Below are positions 1 through 8,298 of a DNA stretch of 48,549 nt, in pieces. The notes under the pieces are model-generated. The model was not told where the DNA came from. It saw nothing but the letters and a program-made list of their open reading frames with translations, and made no database searches. Positions within the stretch are counted from its first letter, which is position 1; the number at the start of each line of letters is the position of its first letter. Source of the stretch: HGM13006 sp963650135 (GTDB lineage: Bacteria; Bacillota; Clostridia; Oscillospirales; Oscillospiraceae); contig CAVJLG010000074.1 of assembly GCA_963650135.1 (NCBI GenBank), positions 1-48,549 of the forward strand. Direction: 5' to 3'. The position numbers and the translations under genes were made by a program.

Positions 1-782
1 GCGTGACCGAGCGGAACTGGGTGGTTGGCATGCCCGATATCGGCTTTACATATCCGGCCTTTGCGGGGCATGGGGCCGATTCCAGCGCGGTGATGTACTA
101 TGTGAAGACCGGCAAGGACTCCCATGTGGAGTTTGTGGAGGATGTGCTGGGCTGCGTGGCAAGGCGCACCGCCGGGGAGGAGAAGAACGCCTTTAAAGAG
201 GTGATTCAGGACTCCTTCGAGGACCCCCAGCAGGGCAAAAGCGTGTTCCTGAAGATGCAGAAGCATTTAAGTGACATGACCCTGCCGGACCCCGACGCCC
301 CCGAGGATGAGGAAACCCCGCCCCTGGCTCTGACCAAGGCCACCATGGCGGAGGTGATGGAGCAGGTGGACCTGAACGAAGAGGCCCGGGAGATCATCCA
401 GGCGGCCTTTGACTACCGGTTTGGGGATACGCCGCCCACAGCGCAGAACGTGGTGGATAAAAAGCTGGTGGAGGAAAGCGTCCAGCGCATCCGCACCGCT
501 GAGCTGGAGGAGCAGGTCACCGATCTCAAGGACCAGATTCAGGAGAAGGATCAGACCATCACCGAAGCCAAGAAAACCATCAAAGAGCAGGAGGCGGCAT
601 TGGCTTCTCCGGGCAGCCTGATTCAGAGCGAGCTCACCGACGAGATGCCCATCTCCCTCCATGTGTCCCCCCAGAAGGCCAAGCAGATTCGCACCCAGAT
701 GGTGGGCGGCGTGAAATGCATTGTGGTGCCCGTGGAAAAGGGAGAATCCGCGCAGATTAACGGCGTACCCGCTGATTTATGA
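1..782 (+). CDS. DUF4317 family protein, C-terminal part (5' end outside window)
   Basis: The reading frame is open from the first bases, so the true start lies upstream; a GTG at position 3 is only the first possible start in the window. About 259 residues are visible. The segment with GMPDIGFTYPAF and the following acidic, glutamine-rich helical stretch (about residues 150-205 of the visible part, probably a coiled coil) match my memory of the clostridial DUF4317 family, whose function is unknown. The C-terminal 50 residues form a small beta-rich tail that ends shortly before a strong terminator. No catalytic motif or membrane segment is visible. The family call is from memory of the motif; no role can be assigned. 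Confidence 0.7.
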   Translation, partial: VTERNWVVGMPDIGFTYPAFAGHGADSSAVMYYVKTGKDSHVEFVEDVLGCVARRTAGEEKNAFKEVIQDSFEDPQQGKSVFLKMQKHLSDMTLPDPDAPEDEETPPLALTKATMAEVMEQVDLNEEAREIIQAAFDYRFGDTPPTAQNVVDKKLVEESVQRIRTAELEEQVTDLKDQIQEKDQTITEAKKTIKEQEAALASPGSLIQSELTDEMPISLHVSPQKAKQIRTQMVGGVKCIVVPVEKGESAQINGVPADL

Positions 783-795
783 TTGAAATTGAATC

Positions 796-846
796 AAAAA
801 TCCCCGCTGTGTTCCGAAAAACTGGAGCACAGCGGGGGATTTTTTG
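796..846. terminator. Bidirectional intrinsic terminator
   Basis: An inverted repeat with arms AATCCCCGCTGTG and CACAGCGGGGATT is flanked by A-runs on the left and T-runs on the right, so it can end transcription from both the DUF4317 gene and the convergent O-antigen-ligase-like gene, whose stop codon is at its right edge. Confidence 0.85.
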
Positions 847-2295
847 TTATTCCGTTACGGCGGGCGCCAGTGCGTCCTTGCAATCCTTCCAGCACAGGGC
901 CAGGCAGACCGCCAGATAGAACGAGGCGTTGGGCCGCCGCAGTACGCCAGAGGTGGCGTAGATATGGGTCGCGCAGGTTACAAGGGCCACCAGCAGCGCC
1001 ACAAAATCCGGAGTCAGCAGGGCGAGCTTCTTCCGCCAAAAGGCCCGGAATACCAGCAGCACAAAATAGCCGAAGTAGCCAAGCAGCAGCACCAGGCCCA
1101 CGCCGCCGCACAGGTAAAAGATGCCGTGAAGGTCGTCGTCCACGTCGTAGGAGCCGGAATCGGTATTCCAGCGGCTGAGCTCCATGCCGAACAGCTTGGC
1201 GCTGGCGGGGGAGTCCTCCAGCAGCAGGCGGCTATAGGTAAGCTTGGCCCGGCGTACATCGCAGAGATCCGAGGCGCTCAAGCTGTAGTCATAGGCTTGG
1301 GCGGTGCGCTCCAGACCGAACTGTTCCACCAGGCCGGGGAGACAGGTCTTATAGGCGGTGCGAAGGCGGTCAGTGTCGGAGGTATCTTGGCGGGTGGTGG
1401 TGTTGAACATGAAGTTTCGAATGCTGTTGGTCCGCTGGGAGAAAAATTCATCCCGGGAAACCATCTGGTCGATTTCCTCCTGCTCCTGCGCGGCGTTTTC
1501 CTGAATTGCCTGCTGATTTTTGGTCATGGGCGACAGGGGCGTTAGCAGGGCAAAGACCAAAGCCAGGACCAAGAGCCCCAGCCCCTGGAGCCGCTGTTTC
1601 CGCAGCAGCAGGCACAGCCCCAGGCACAGGGCTGTGAGGATGCAGCCCAGCAGCGCCAGCCGGGTGGCCAGCAGAAACAGCATCCCCAGCGCCGCAATGG
1701 ACGTAATCAAAAACGGAATGGGGCTGGAAAACCGCCGGTAGACATAGACAATGACGACGGGGGCCAGCATGCACAAAATGGCGCTCTGGCTATTGGCATG
1801 GTAAAACCAGCCCAATACGCCAATGGAATTGCTGGCGTAGGTGTGGGGATCGGTGCCGGTGAGAGTGGCGAGCACCTCCACTACCAGAATGATCCCAAGG
1901 CACAGGGTAAAGGCCATGGGAATCCCCTTGCGCAGGTCGGGGAAGCGCCGAAGCAGCGTGCAGAAGCTCAGGGCCGTTAAGGGCAGCAGATAAATCCGCA
2001 CCAGATTGGTGAGGTCCCGCACCGGCTGGGCATAGCCAAACTGCTTACAGGCGATTATATGCCCCAGGGTGAGCAGTAGGAGCACGGCGGCGGTGATAAA
2101 ATAGGCTCGGCGCCGCTTGGATAGCGTAAAGCCCAGGAGCACCGTGAGCATCAGCAGGACCAGCCGTAAAATCAGGGTAACGGTGTTCCCTGCGCTGCTG
2201 TAGTTGAGCCAATAGGAGATCACGTCCAGCACCGGCTGCACCACAATCAGCGCCAATACCACATAATACAGGGGCGTTCGATCGGTATGTGTCAT
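847..2295 (-). CDS. O-antigen ligase family (Wzy/WaaL-like) membrane protein
   Basis: The 482-residue protein is almost entirely hydrophobic. It has about 10-12 predicted membrane segments and one long hydrophilic stretch (roughly residues 270-390), the topology of the O-antigen ligase/polymerase superfamily, in which the large outer loop carries the active site. The opening QPVLDVISYW and the central YHANSQSA segment followed by a hydrophobic helix are typical of Firmicute members. Such proteins join or polymerise polyprenyl-linked glycans outside the membrane. There is no glycosyltransferase or capsule cluster around it, so it is an orphan and its substrate cannot be inferred. The ATG at 2295 follows a good sigma-A promoter at 2331-2359. 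Confidence 0.75.
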   Translation of the reverse strand: MTHTDRTPLYYVVLALIVVQPVLDVISYWLNYSSAGNTVTLILRLVLLMLTVLLGFTLSKRRRAYFITAAVLLLLTLGHIIACKQFGYAQPVRDLTNLVRIYLLPLTALSFCTLLRRFPDLRKGIPMAFTLCLGIILVVEVLATLTGTDPHTYASNSIGVLGWFYHANSQSAILCMLAPVVIVYVYRRFSSPIPFLITSIAALGMLFLLATRLALLGCILTALCLGLCLLLRKQRLQGLGLLVLALVFALLTPLSPMTKNQQAIQENAAQEQEEIDQMVSRDEFFSQRTNSIRNFMFNTTTRQDTSDTDRLRTAYKTCLPGLVEQFGLERTAQAYDYSLSASDLCDVRRAKLTYSRLLLEDSPASAKLFGMELSRWNTDSGSYDVDDDLHGIFYLCGGVGLVLLLGYFGYFVLLVFRAFWRKKLALLTPDFVALLVALVTCATHIYATSGVLRRPNASFYLAVCLALCWKDCKDALAPAVTE

Positions 2296-2330
2296 AAAAT
2301 CCCTCGTTTTCTGTCGGAGTTCTTACGCCC

Positions 2331-2359
2331 ATTATAATCGGAAAGGCGTGGGATATCAA
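2331..2359 (-). promoter_or_regulatory. Sigma-A promoter of the O-antigen-ligase-like gene
   Basis: Read on the minus strand, TTGATA (2359-2354) and TATAAT (2336-2331) are separated by 17 bases, 36 bases before the ATG at 2295. Confidence 0.75.
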
Positions 2360-2642
2360 CTGATTTCTTGCGGCGGTTACAAATTCCGGGATGGAGGCGG
2401 AAGAACTGCAATAAAACCATAGGGAGAAAGCACATTTGGATGGTGCGAAATAATCAATTTGTATGCATAGTGTAAAATGAATGTTCCAAATATGCGTTAG
2501 ATACAGAATGTTACGGAGAATTAGCTGGAATTATCCGAAACGTATGTGACGTGTTACGGCGAAAATATAACGAAATATCGACGAGATTGTGTCGGAATGG
2601 AACGGAGGTAACAAAATGTAGAATTCAGCTCGAATCTGTATG

Positions 2643-2671
2643 TTGACACTTTTCGACAATTTTTAGATAAT
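2643..2671 (+). promoter_or_regulatory. Sigma-A promoter of the GntP-type permease
   Basis: TTGACA (2643-2648), 17 bases, then GATAAT (2666-2671). The preceding stretch 2360-2640 is AT-rich, has no credible gene, and contains only a ribosome-site-like AGGAGGT-type motif followed by ATG TAG, which I read as chance. Confidence 0.8.
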
Positions 2672-2690
2672 AGGAGCATAAATTGTATGA

Positions 2691-2733
2691 AATCCCGCCA
2701 GGCTGGAGTCTAAGGTTCGGCCTGGCGGGGATT
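2691..2733 (+). promoter_or_regulatory. Leader hairpin just upstream of the permease ribosome site
   Basis: Arms AATCCCGCCAGGC and GCCTGGCGGGGATT pair with a single bulged G around a 16-base loop. The hairpin starts about 13 bases after the likely transcription start and ends 5 bases before the AAAGGAG ribosome site. It has no T-run, so it is more likely an mRNA stabiliser or a protein-binding element than a terminator. Confidence 0.6.
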
Positions 2734-2752
2734 GTGTGAAAGGAGACACAAA

Positions 2753-4102
2753 ATGTCAGACATCATTGGATTGATTGGTATTTTGGTGGCGTTCTTCATC
2801 GTCATCTATTTTACCTACAAGGGTTTTCATCTGGCGTATGTGGTCATGGTTGCATGTTTGGTGGTATTGGTCACCAACAATATGCCCCTGATCCAGACGT
2901 TTAATGAAACCATCATGCCAAAGGTAGGCGAACAGGCAGCAACGCTGCTTCCGCTTTATCTGTTCGGCGCAATCTTCGGAAAAATGTTCATCGACTCCGG
3001 CGCGGCGCATGCTCTGTCCCAGTTCCTGCTGGGTCTGCTGGGCAAGAACGCAAAGCCCCAGACCAAGCGGATCTTCGGCTTTGTCTGCGTGGTGTTCATG
3101 AACATGGTCTTCAACTATGTGGGCGTTGACCCCTTCGCTTCTCTGTTTACCATGATCGGCATTGCCACCGGCGTAATGTTTGAGGCTGACATCCCCAGAA
3201 AGTATATGCCCGTGATGCTGGTGCTGGGCTCCTCCATGGGCAACGTGGTGCCCGGTTCTCTGGCAGCGCCCAATATCCTGTGCCAGAATATTCTGAAGGA
3301 TTTTAGCGTGACCTCCTGGTCCAGCACCGTTGTGGGCTTTATCTATGTGCTGTTCGTTCTGGTCGTCTCCACCTTCTACATCAACAAGCGTATGGCGAAG
3401 GACGTAGAGAAGGGCGCAAAGTTTGAGTATGGCCCTCTGGAGCCTGCCACAGTGGATGAGAGCCATCTGCCCCATGTGGTTCTGACCATCATTCCTCTGG
3501 TTGTGATCCCTGTGAGCTATGCACTGTGGTTCTCTCAGGCTGCATGGGTATCCATGGCGGTCGGCTGCATTGCCGGTATCATCTGCTACGGCGCGTACAT
3601 CCCCAAGAAGGACGGTGTCAGCCGGGTGATGACCATTGTGGACAGCATGAACGACGGTGTTACCGTTGCCGGTATTCCTGCGATTATTCTGCTGAACTAC
3701 ACTCTGGGCTATGCCATTGAGGCAGCGCCTTCCTTTGAGACCATCAGCAACTTCTTTATTAATATGCCCGGTCCCTCTCTGTTTGCCCTGTCCATTATGG
3801 CAATCATGCTGCTGGGTGCTGCAGCTTCCGCTTCCGGTATGATTATCGCCGCTATGGCTGCTTCCAGCACCTTCATTCCCACCCTGGGCGTGAATGCTGA
3901 CAGTGCATTCCGTGCGCTGGTAATGTCCACCACTGTGCTGGATTCCCTGCCCTTTGCAGGCGCTATCGTTGCCATGATGAGCATCACCGGCATCAAGTAC
4001 AAGGAGGGCTATCCTCCCATCGCTATGACCACCATGCTGTTTACCTTTATCGGTAATATTCTGGCGGTACTGCTGATGGCTGCGTTCCCCATGCTGCCCT
4101 GA
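2753..4102 (+). CDS. GntP-family carboxylate/gluconate permease
   Basis: The 449-residue protein has about 12 membrane segments and no signal peptide. The segment LLPLYLFGAIFGKMFIDSGAA and the following NMVFNYVGVDPFAS and glycine/serine-rich GSSMGNVVPGS segments resemble GntP-type permeases of the ion transporter superfamily, which import sugar acids or short hydroxy-carboxylates with protons or sodium. The ATG at 2753 is chosen over the upstream TTG at 2732 because AAAGGAG (2739-2745) lies 7 bases before it. It is transcribed alone, between its own promoter and terminator, so no catabolic neighbour identifies the substrate. A CitM-like or short-chain fatty acid transporter is an alternative. 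Confidence 0.75.
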   Translation: MSDIIGLIGILVAFFIVIYFTYKGFHLAYVVMVACLVVLVTNNMPLIQTFNETIMPKVGEQAATLLPLYLFGAIFGKMFIDSGAAHALSQFLLGLLGKNAKPQTKRIFGFVCVVFMNMVFNYVGVDPFASLFTMIGIATGVMFEADIPRKYMPVMLVLGSSMGNVVPGSLAAPNILCQNILKDFSVTSWSSTVVGFIYVLFVLVVSTFYINKRMAKDVEKGAKFEYGPLEPATVDESHLPHVVLTIIPLVVIPVSYALWFSQAAWVSMAVGCIAGIICYGAYIPKKDGVSRVMTIVDSMNDGVTVAGIPAIILLNYTLGYAIEAAPSFETISNFFINMPGPSLFALSIMAIMLLGAAASASGMIIAAMAASSTFIPTLGVNADSAFRALVMSTTVLDSLPFAGAIVAMMSITGIKYKEGYPPIAMTTMLFTFIGNILAVLLMAAFPMLP

Positions 4103-4115
4103 TACAAGGATTTAA

Positions 4116-4154
4116 AAATCCGCACAACCCGATTTGGGCTGTGCGGATTTTGTG
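4116..4154. terminator. Bidirectional intrinsic terminator
   Basis: Arms AAAATCCGCACA and TGTGCGGATTTT pair around a 13-base loop between the permease and the convergent lipoprotein gene; A and T runs lie on both sides. Confidence 0.85.
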
Positions 4155-4163
4155 CTATCCGGA

Positions 4164-4931
4164 TTAGGAGGCAACGGCGAAAAACTCCACATCGGTTTGG
4201 TTTTTCCACTGATCCGTAACACCGGCGCTGCGGAGCAGCTGGGTAACGGTTTCGTTCAGAGCAGTCAGCTTTGCGGTGTCTACCGTTTGGAGGTCAAGGT
4301 CATTTCCGGAATCCTCCAGAATGCCGGCGTCCATGGTGCCGTCCAGCAGGGCGTTTGCCTTGGATAGTGCCTGCTGCCACTGGAAGGAGAAGTAGTCCTT
4401 CTGGGTGTCGTTCATCTCCGAAAGGTAGGTGCTTACCGCATCGGATGCCTTGCCGCTTTCATCCATTGCAAGCTTCATCAGGCAGACGGCGGAATTCGCC
4501 TGCTGAAGCGAGGCGCCTGCAACGCCGTAGGGCGTGCTGTCGATGGTAATGAGCAGCTGGGTCAGTGCATCATCGCTTTCGGGAGTGTACATCCAGTCGG
4601 TCATATCGCCGCTGTAGTCTACCTGAGAGGTAGGCGCGGGTGTGGCGGAGGGCTCAGCACTGGGGGCTTCAGTGACCTCGGAAGTCGGTGCTGCGGTGAC
4701 GGCGGGCTCGGCAGAAGGCGCGTCGGTGGGGGTGGGTGCGGCGGTGGCTTCTGCCGTAGGTTCTGCAGTGGGCGCGGCGGTAGCGGTCACGGTAGGCTCG
4801 GGTGTAGGGGTGGCCGTTGCCGCAGCGGTTTGCGTGGGAGTAGATGCTGCCGCAGAATCGCTGCCACAGGCTGCAAGAGAGAATGCCATCGTTGCGGCAA
4901 GTGTCATGACAAGAATACGTTTGAGTTTCAT
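4164..4931 (-). CDS. Lipoprotein with long Ala/Thr/Pro/Glu linker, function unknown
   Basis: With a start at 4931 the protein has 255 residues. A lysine-rich N-terminus and hydrophobic stretch end in the lipobox LAAC, so the mature protein should be lipid-anchored to the outer face of the membrane. Next comes a low-complexity linker of about 80 residues with repeated TPTPEPT, TAAPTAEPTAEA and PSAEP units, a spacer across the cell wall. The C-terminal 145 residues are a compact, probably helical domain with two tryptophans that I do not recognise. The start at 4931 sits 9 bases after AAAGG (minus strand 4945-4941), while the alternative ATG at 4940 abuts the ribosome site. A TACAAT element about 35 bases upstream is a likely -10. 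Confidence 0.75.
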   Translation of the reverse strand: MKLKRILVMTLAATMAFSLAACGSDSAAASTPTQTAAATATPTPEPTVTATAAPTAEPTAEATAAPTPTDAPSAEPAVTAAPTSEVTEAPSAEPSATPAPTSQVDYSGDMTDWMYTPESDDALTQLLITIDSTPYGVAGASLQQANSAVCLMKLAMDESGKASDAVSTYLSEMNDTQKDYFSFQWQQALSKANALLDGTMDAGILEDSGNDLDLQTVDTAKLTALNETVTQLLRSAGVTDQWKNQTDVEFFAVAS

Positions 4932-5012
4932 CAATTTCATCCTTTCTGATTTTTTCGCGATGTATTGTAGCACATTTTTTCGAGAATTTGTATCCCCTGA
5001 TATGTAAAATCA

Positions 5013-5044
5013 TTACCGCCTGCTTCGTCTGAAACAGGCGGTAA
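5013..5044. other. Perfect inverted repeat next to the R1 element
   Basis: TTACCGCCTG and CAGGCGGTAA pair around a 12-base loop. There is no downstream T-run on the strand leaving the symporter gene, so I do not call it a terminator; it may be a remnant of another repeat or a processing hairpin. Confidence 0.5.
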
Positions 5045-5048
5045 AAAT

Positions 5049-5214
5049 TAGGGCAACACCGCACAAACCGGCAAGAGAATCTGACGAGAGAATTTGCGTC
5101 AGAAAAAGGTGGAAAACCGCAGGAATACTCTGTGTATTGCAAGGTTTTTCTAACGCATTTCTGGCGTAAAGAATCTGTCAGAATCCGCAGACGCATTTGT
5201 GCGGTGTTGCCTTA
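5049..5214. repeat. R1 element, full copy 1 (166 bp, MITE-like)
   Basis: The ends are 19-base inverted repeats with one mismatch: TAGGGCAACACCGCACAAA on the left and the complement of TAAGGCAACACCGCACAAA on the right. The interior has no gene. The reverse complement matches the element at 19572-19734 along its whole length, including internal blocks GCCAGAAATGCGTT, AGTATTCC and ACCTTTTTCTGAC. The right end touches the stop codon of the symporter gene. This is the structure of a non-autonomous miniature element; no transposase is present in the window. Confidence 0.85.
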
Positions 5215-5215
5215 G

Positions 5216-6571
5216 TTAAATCAATCCCTGCACCAAAATAATCAGAATCAGAATGGGCAGGATGAACTGGAAGTAGGGTTTTAGCCACTTCTTCATCTTG
5301 ACGCCGGTGCCGGTGTTGACCTCGTCAAAATAGTTGTCCGCTCCCCAGCCCCATTTGGTAACGCAGAACAGCAGGTAGATCAGGGAGCCAATGGGCAGCA
5401 GCAGGTTGCTCACCAGGAAGTCCTCACTGTCCAGCACGTCCCGTGCGCCGATGATGTGGAGGCTGCTCCAGACATTATAGCCCAGCACGCAGGGGAGGGA
5501 GGCAATCAGGATGATGATGCAGTTGATGAGCGCGGCTTTTTTCCGGCTCCAGCCAAACATATCCATGCAGAAGGACATGATGTTCTCAAACACGGCAATG
5601 ACCGTGGAGAAGCTGGCGAAGGTCATAAACAGGAAGAACAGCGCACCCCAGACTCTGCTGCCGGGCATGTTGACGAACACGTCGGGCAGGGTGACAAAAA
5701 TCAGGCTGGGACCTGCGCCCGCTTCTACCCCGTAGCTGAAGCAGGCGGGGAAGATAATCAGGCCGCTGAGCAGGGCAACGAAGGTGTCCAGACCGCAGAT
5801 TCTTGCGCCCTCGCCCACCAGCGCGTGATCCTTGCTCATGTAGCTGCCGAAGATCTCCATGGCGGCAACGCCCAGGCTCAGGGTGAAGAAGGACTGGTTC
5901 ATGGCGGCGGAAATCACGCTGCCAATGCCTACCTCCTTGACGGCATCCAGATTGGGTACCAGATAGAATTTCAGACCCTCGGCAGCGCCGGACAGGGTAA
6001 GAGAATGGACTGCCAGCACCACAATCAGAATCAGAAGGGCACTCATCATGTATTTGCTGACCTTCTCCAAGCCGTTTTGCAGCCCTCTGGAGCACACCAG
6101 AAAGCCCAGAATCACGGTGACGACCATGTAGATTCCCATCTCCAGGGGATTTGACAGCATGGTAGAAAACTGGCTCTCCGCAGCGGCGGTTTCCATGCCG
6201 TGGTAGAAGGTGCCGGTGGCGAACTTGACAAAGTAGTCCAGCATCCAGCCGGAGACGGTGGTGTAGTACATCATCAGCATGTAGCAGCCGAAGATGGCGA
6301 ACCAGCCGTGGATATGCCACTTGCTGCCGGGCTTTTCCAGGGCCTTATAGCCCAGCACTGCGCTCTTGCGGCTGGCGCGGCCCACGGCAAGCTCCATGGT
6401 CAGCACCGGAAGACCCATAATCACCAGGAAGATCAGATACAGCAGCACAAACAGGCCGCCGCCGTTTTGTCCGGCCACATAGGGGAACCGCCAGACGTTG
6501 CCGATGCCAATGGCGCATCCGGCAGAAACCAGCAGGAATCCCAGCCGGGACTGAAATGATTCGCGTTTCAT
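5216..6571 (-). CDS. Sodium-dependent NSS/SNF-family transporter
   Basis: The 451-residue protein belongs to the neurotransmitter:sodium symporter family (LeuT fold), which imports amino acids or amines together with sodium. It shows the hallmark N-terminal motif GIGNVWRFPY of helix 1 (residues 22-31), whose unwound part binds sodium and substrate, followed by GGGLFVLLYL, the helix 3 tyrosine region MMYYTTVSGW and about 11-12 membrane helices, the usual length for bacterial members. The substrate cannot be told from sequence. It is divergent from a LysR regulator with a short shared control region, so that regulator probably controls it. Confidence 0.92.
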   Translation of the reverse strand: MKRESFQSRLGFLLVSAGCAIGIGNVWRFPYVAGQNGGGLFVLLYLIFLVIMGLPVLTMELAVGRASRKSAVLGYKALEKPGSKWHIHGWFAIFGCYMLMMYYTTVSGWMLDYFVKFATGTFYHGMETAAAESQFSTMLSNPLEMGIYMVVTVILGFLVCSRGLQNGLEKVSKYMMSALLILIVVLAVHSLTLSGAAEGLKFYLVPNLDAVKEVGIGSVISAAMNQSFFTLSLGVAAMEIFGSYMSKDHALVGEGARICGLDTFVALLSGLIIFPACFSYGVEAGAGPSLIFVTLPDVFVNMPGSRVWGALFFLFMTFASFSTVIAVFENIMSFCMDMFGWSRKKAALINCIIILIASLPCVLGYNVWSSLHIIGARDVLDSEDFLVSNLLLPIGSLIYLLFCVTKWGWGADNYFDEVNTGTGVKMKKWLKPYFQFILPILILIILVQGLI

Positions 6572-6626
6572 AATAATCTCCTTACTTTTTCAAAACTATT
6601 TATGATTCTACAAGGATTTTATGCCG

Positions 6627-6669
6627 TTGACAACCGGCAATTCACCATGATAGTATAAGAATATCTTAT
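6627..6669 (+). promoter_or_regulatory. LysR gene promoter with overlapping dyad operator
   Basis: TTGACA (6627-6632), 18 bases, TAGTAT (6651-6656). The dyad ATAAGA-ata-TCTTAT (6655-6669) has the T-N11-A form of LysR sites and overlaps the -10 and start region, fitting autorepression and control of the divergent symporter. Confidence 0.6.
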
Positions 6670-6691
6670 GTTAGAACGGAGGATGGGCGGC

Positions 6692-7606
6692 ATGAATACC
6701 AATCAGCTCAAGTATTTTGTATCGGCGGCGGAGGCCAGAAGCTTCACCAAGGCGGCAGAGCAGCACTATGTATCCCAGACGGCCGTGACCCAGCAGATTC
6801 ATTTATTGGAGGAAACGCTGGGCTGCCGACTGTTTGACCGCACCACAAGGCCGGTCTCCCTGACCCCGGCTGGCAGGACGTTTCTCATTGAGGCCAAGGC
6901 GATTCTCGAGCGCATGAGCCGGGCGGTGGATCGGGTGCATGACGCCTCTACAGGCCTGATCGGTACCCTGCGGGTGGGCTATGTCCGGGGGTATGAACGA
7001 AGCGATCTGTCGGTGCTCATGCGTTATTACCACGAAAGCCACTCCAATGTGCTCATTACCTGCTACCGCTGCTCCACGGATGTGTTGGCGGCGGGACTGC
7101 TCAACAAGGAATACGACATTATTTTCACCTGGGACAGCACCAACCTCCGGCAAAATCCGGATATCGACTACATGCTGGTGGAAAAGGCCAAGCTGGTGGT
7201 GGCATTATACGCCCGGCATCCCTTTGCCCAGCGGACGGAGCTCCGGCGGCATGAGCTCAGAGGGGAGAACATCCTCTATATGTCCCCCTCGGCGGCCAAC
7301 GACTCCTACGGCGACGCATTTTTTATGGAGCTCTACAAGGACGCAGGCTATAAGCCCAACATCCTGTTCCGTTCCTCCGACACCGAAAGCATCCTGATGA
7401 TGGTGGCGTCGGAGGAGGGCGTGTCCATCCTGCCGGATTACTGCACCTATAAGCTCTATCAGGCGGACAACCTGGTGTTCGTGCCCCTGGTGGGGGAGAA
7501 TGAGCAGGAGGAGATTCTGGCGGTGTGGCGGAAGGATCAGAAGAATCCTGCCCTGCTGCAATTCCTATCCACGCTGCGAGATACGGATATTCTGACACGG
7601 GAGTAA
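6692..7606 (+). CDS. LysR-family transcriptional regulator
   Basis: The 304-residue protein begins with the LysR winged helix-turn-helix (about residues 1-60; QLKYFVSAAEARSFTKAAEQ, then the recognition helix SQTAVTQQIHLLEE) and continues into a LysR substrate-binding domain (about 90-300) that senses a small molecule. The ATG at 6692 is chosen because GGAGG (6678-6682) lies 9 bases upstream; ATG codons at 6668 and 6683 are too early for it. It is divergent from the NSS symporter, which is its likely target. The effector is unknown. Confidence 0.92.
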   Translation: MNTNQLKYFVSAAEARSFTKAAEQHYVSQTAVTQQIHLLEETLGCRLFDRTTRPVSLTPAGRTFLIEAKAILERMSRAVDRVHDASTGLIGTLRVGYVRGYERSDLSVLMRYYHESHSNVLITCYRCSTDVLAAGLLNKEYDIIFTWDSTNLRQNPDIDYMLVEKAKLVVALYARHPFAQRTELRRHELRGENILYMSPSAANDSYGDAFFMELYKDAGYKPNILFRSSDTESILMMVASEEGVSILPDYCTYKLYQADNLVFVPLVGENEQEEILAVWRKDQKNPALLQFLSTLRDTDILTRE

Positions 7607-7615
7607 GAATTCGCG

Positions 7616-7644
7616 TTGACACCGCAATGGGCCTGTGATACAAT
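7616..7644 (+). promoter_or_regulatory. Sigma-A promoter of the methyltransferase remnant
   Basis: TTGACA (7616-7621), 17 bases, TACAAT (7639-7644); about 30 bases before the start codon of the broken gene, so the remnant is probably still transcribed. Confidence 0.75.
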
Positions 7645-7674
7645 TGGAAAAATTTATTTTACGGGGTGAATGAA

Positions 7675-7993
7675 ATGGACGGCATGGATTATTTGAATGA
7701 ATATTATGGTCAATATGACGAGGACGGGCGGCTCAGCCGGAACCGTCGGGGCGAGCTGGAATATCTCACCACCATGGGCTACATTCAGGCGTACTTAAAG
7801 CCCGGAGATCGTGTGCTGGAGGTGGGCGCGGGCACCGGACGGCCCCGGTTATCTCATGCAGGATATGCTGGAAACCCTCAGCGAAGAGGAATTTCAGCTG
7901 TATCTGGCCTATCATCTTACGGTGTGCGAGAACCCGGATTTGGTGGGGGCCACCGGTCACAGCCTGGACGTTCTCCGGAAGCTGGGGGAATAA
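7675..7993 (+). pseudogene. Class I SAM-dependent methyltransferase, internally deleted and out of frame
   Basis: The ATG at 7675 opens a methyltransferase: MDYLNEYYGQYDEDGR, then the SAM-binding loop LEVGAGTGR (about residues 47-55). Directly after this motif, near 7842, the homologous frame stops. The normal C-terminal end of such proteins (MLETLSEEEFQLYLAYHLTV, then CENPDLVGATGHSLDVLRK) continues in another frame to the stop at 7993. Roughly 110-150 central codons appear to be missing, estimated from the usual size of about 220-250 residues in this family. Promoter, ribosome site and terminator remain. The product cannot be a working enzyme. A sequencing or assembly deletion is the alternative. 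Confidence 0.8.
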
Positions 7994-7999
7994 ACAACC

Positions 8000-8037
8000 A
8001 AATGGCACAGGGCGAAACGGTTCCTGTGCCATTTTTG
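8000..8037 (+). terminator. Intrinsic terminator
   Basis: AATGGCACAGG and CCTGTGCCATT pair around an 11-base loop and are followed by TTTTTGC, just after the methyltransferase remnant. Confidence 0.8.
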
Positions 8038-8147
8038 CGGCCATTTTGAAAAAACGAATTTGGTTGGCAGAAGCAAAAACGGTAGCATTAGAAGCAAAAC
8101 ATTTGGTACCTGCATGGCAAAATGTGACCGAAAAAGGACGCAAAACC

Positions 8148-8179
8148 ATATTGCGCCCTCGCAATATCTTTCTTATAAT
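8148..8179 (+). promoter_or_regulatory. Promoter with perfect dyad over the -35 box
   Basis: TTGCGC (8151-8156), 17 bases, TATAAT (8174-8179). A perfect 8-base inverted repeat ATATTGCG-ccct-CGCAATAT (8148-8167) covers the -35 box, the position of a repressor operator. It probably drives the MaoC-type gene and the lipoprotein gene after it. Apart from this site and a mini R1 repeat, the stretch 8038-8298 holds nothing I can name. Confidence 0.6.
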
Positions 8180-8225
8180 GGAACTATGTAACGAAAGTAT
8201 AAAGCTATATTGCATAAACGAAATA

Positions 8226-8275
8226 TAGGGCAATACCGTATAAATCTGACGACATATTTGTACGGTTTTGCCCTC
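8226..8275. repeat. R1 mini element (about 50 bp)
   Basis: AGGGCAATACCGTATAAAT on the left is mirrored by ATATTTGTACGGTTTTGCCCT on the right; only about 8 bases separate the ends. It looks like an R1 element with its interior deleted, and it forms a hairpin 9 bases before the AGGAGG ribosome site of the next gene, inside its mRNA leader. Confidence 0.75.
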
Positions 8276-8298
8276 AAAAAAGAAGGAGGAACCCAGCA

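Noticed and set aside
2581..2640. Ribosome-site-like motif followed by ATG TAG
   Set aside because: The frame is one codon long and no coding extension exists; it probably has no function.
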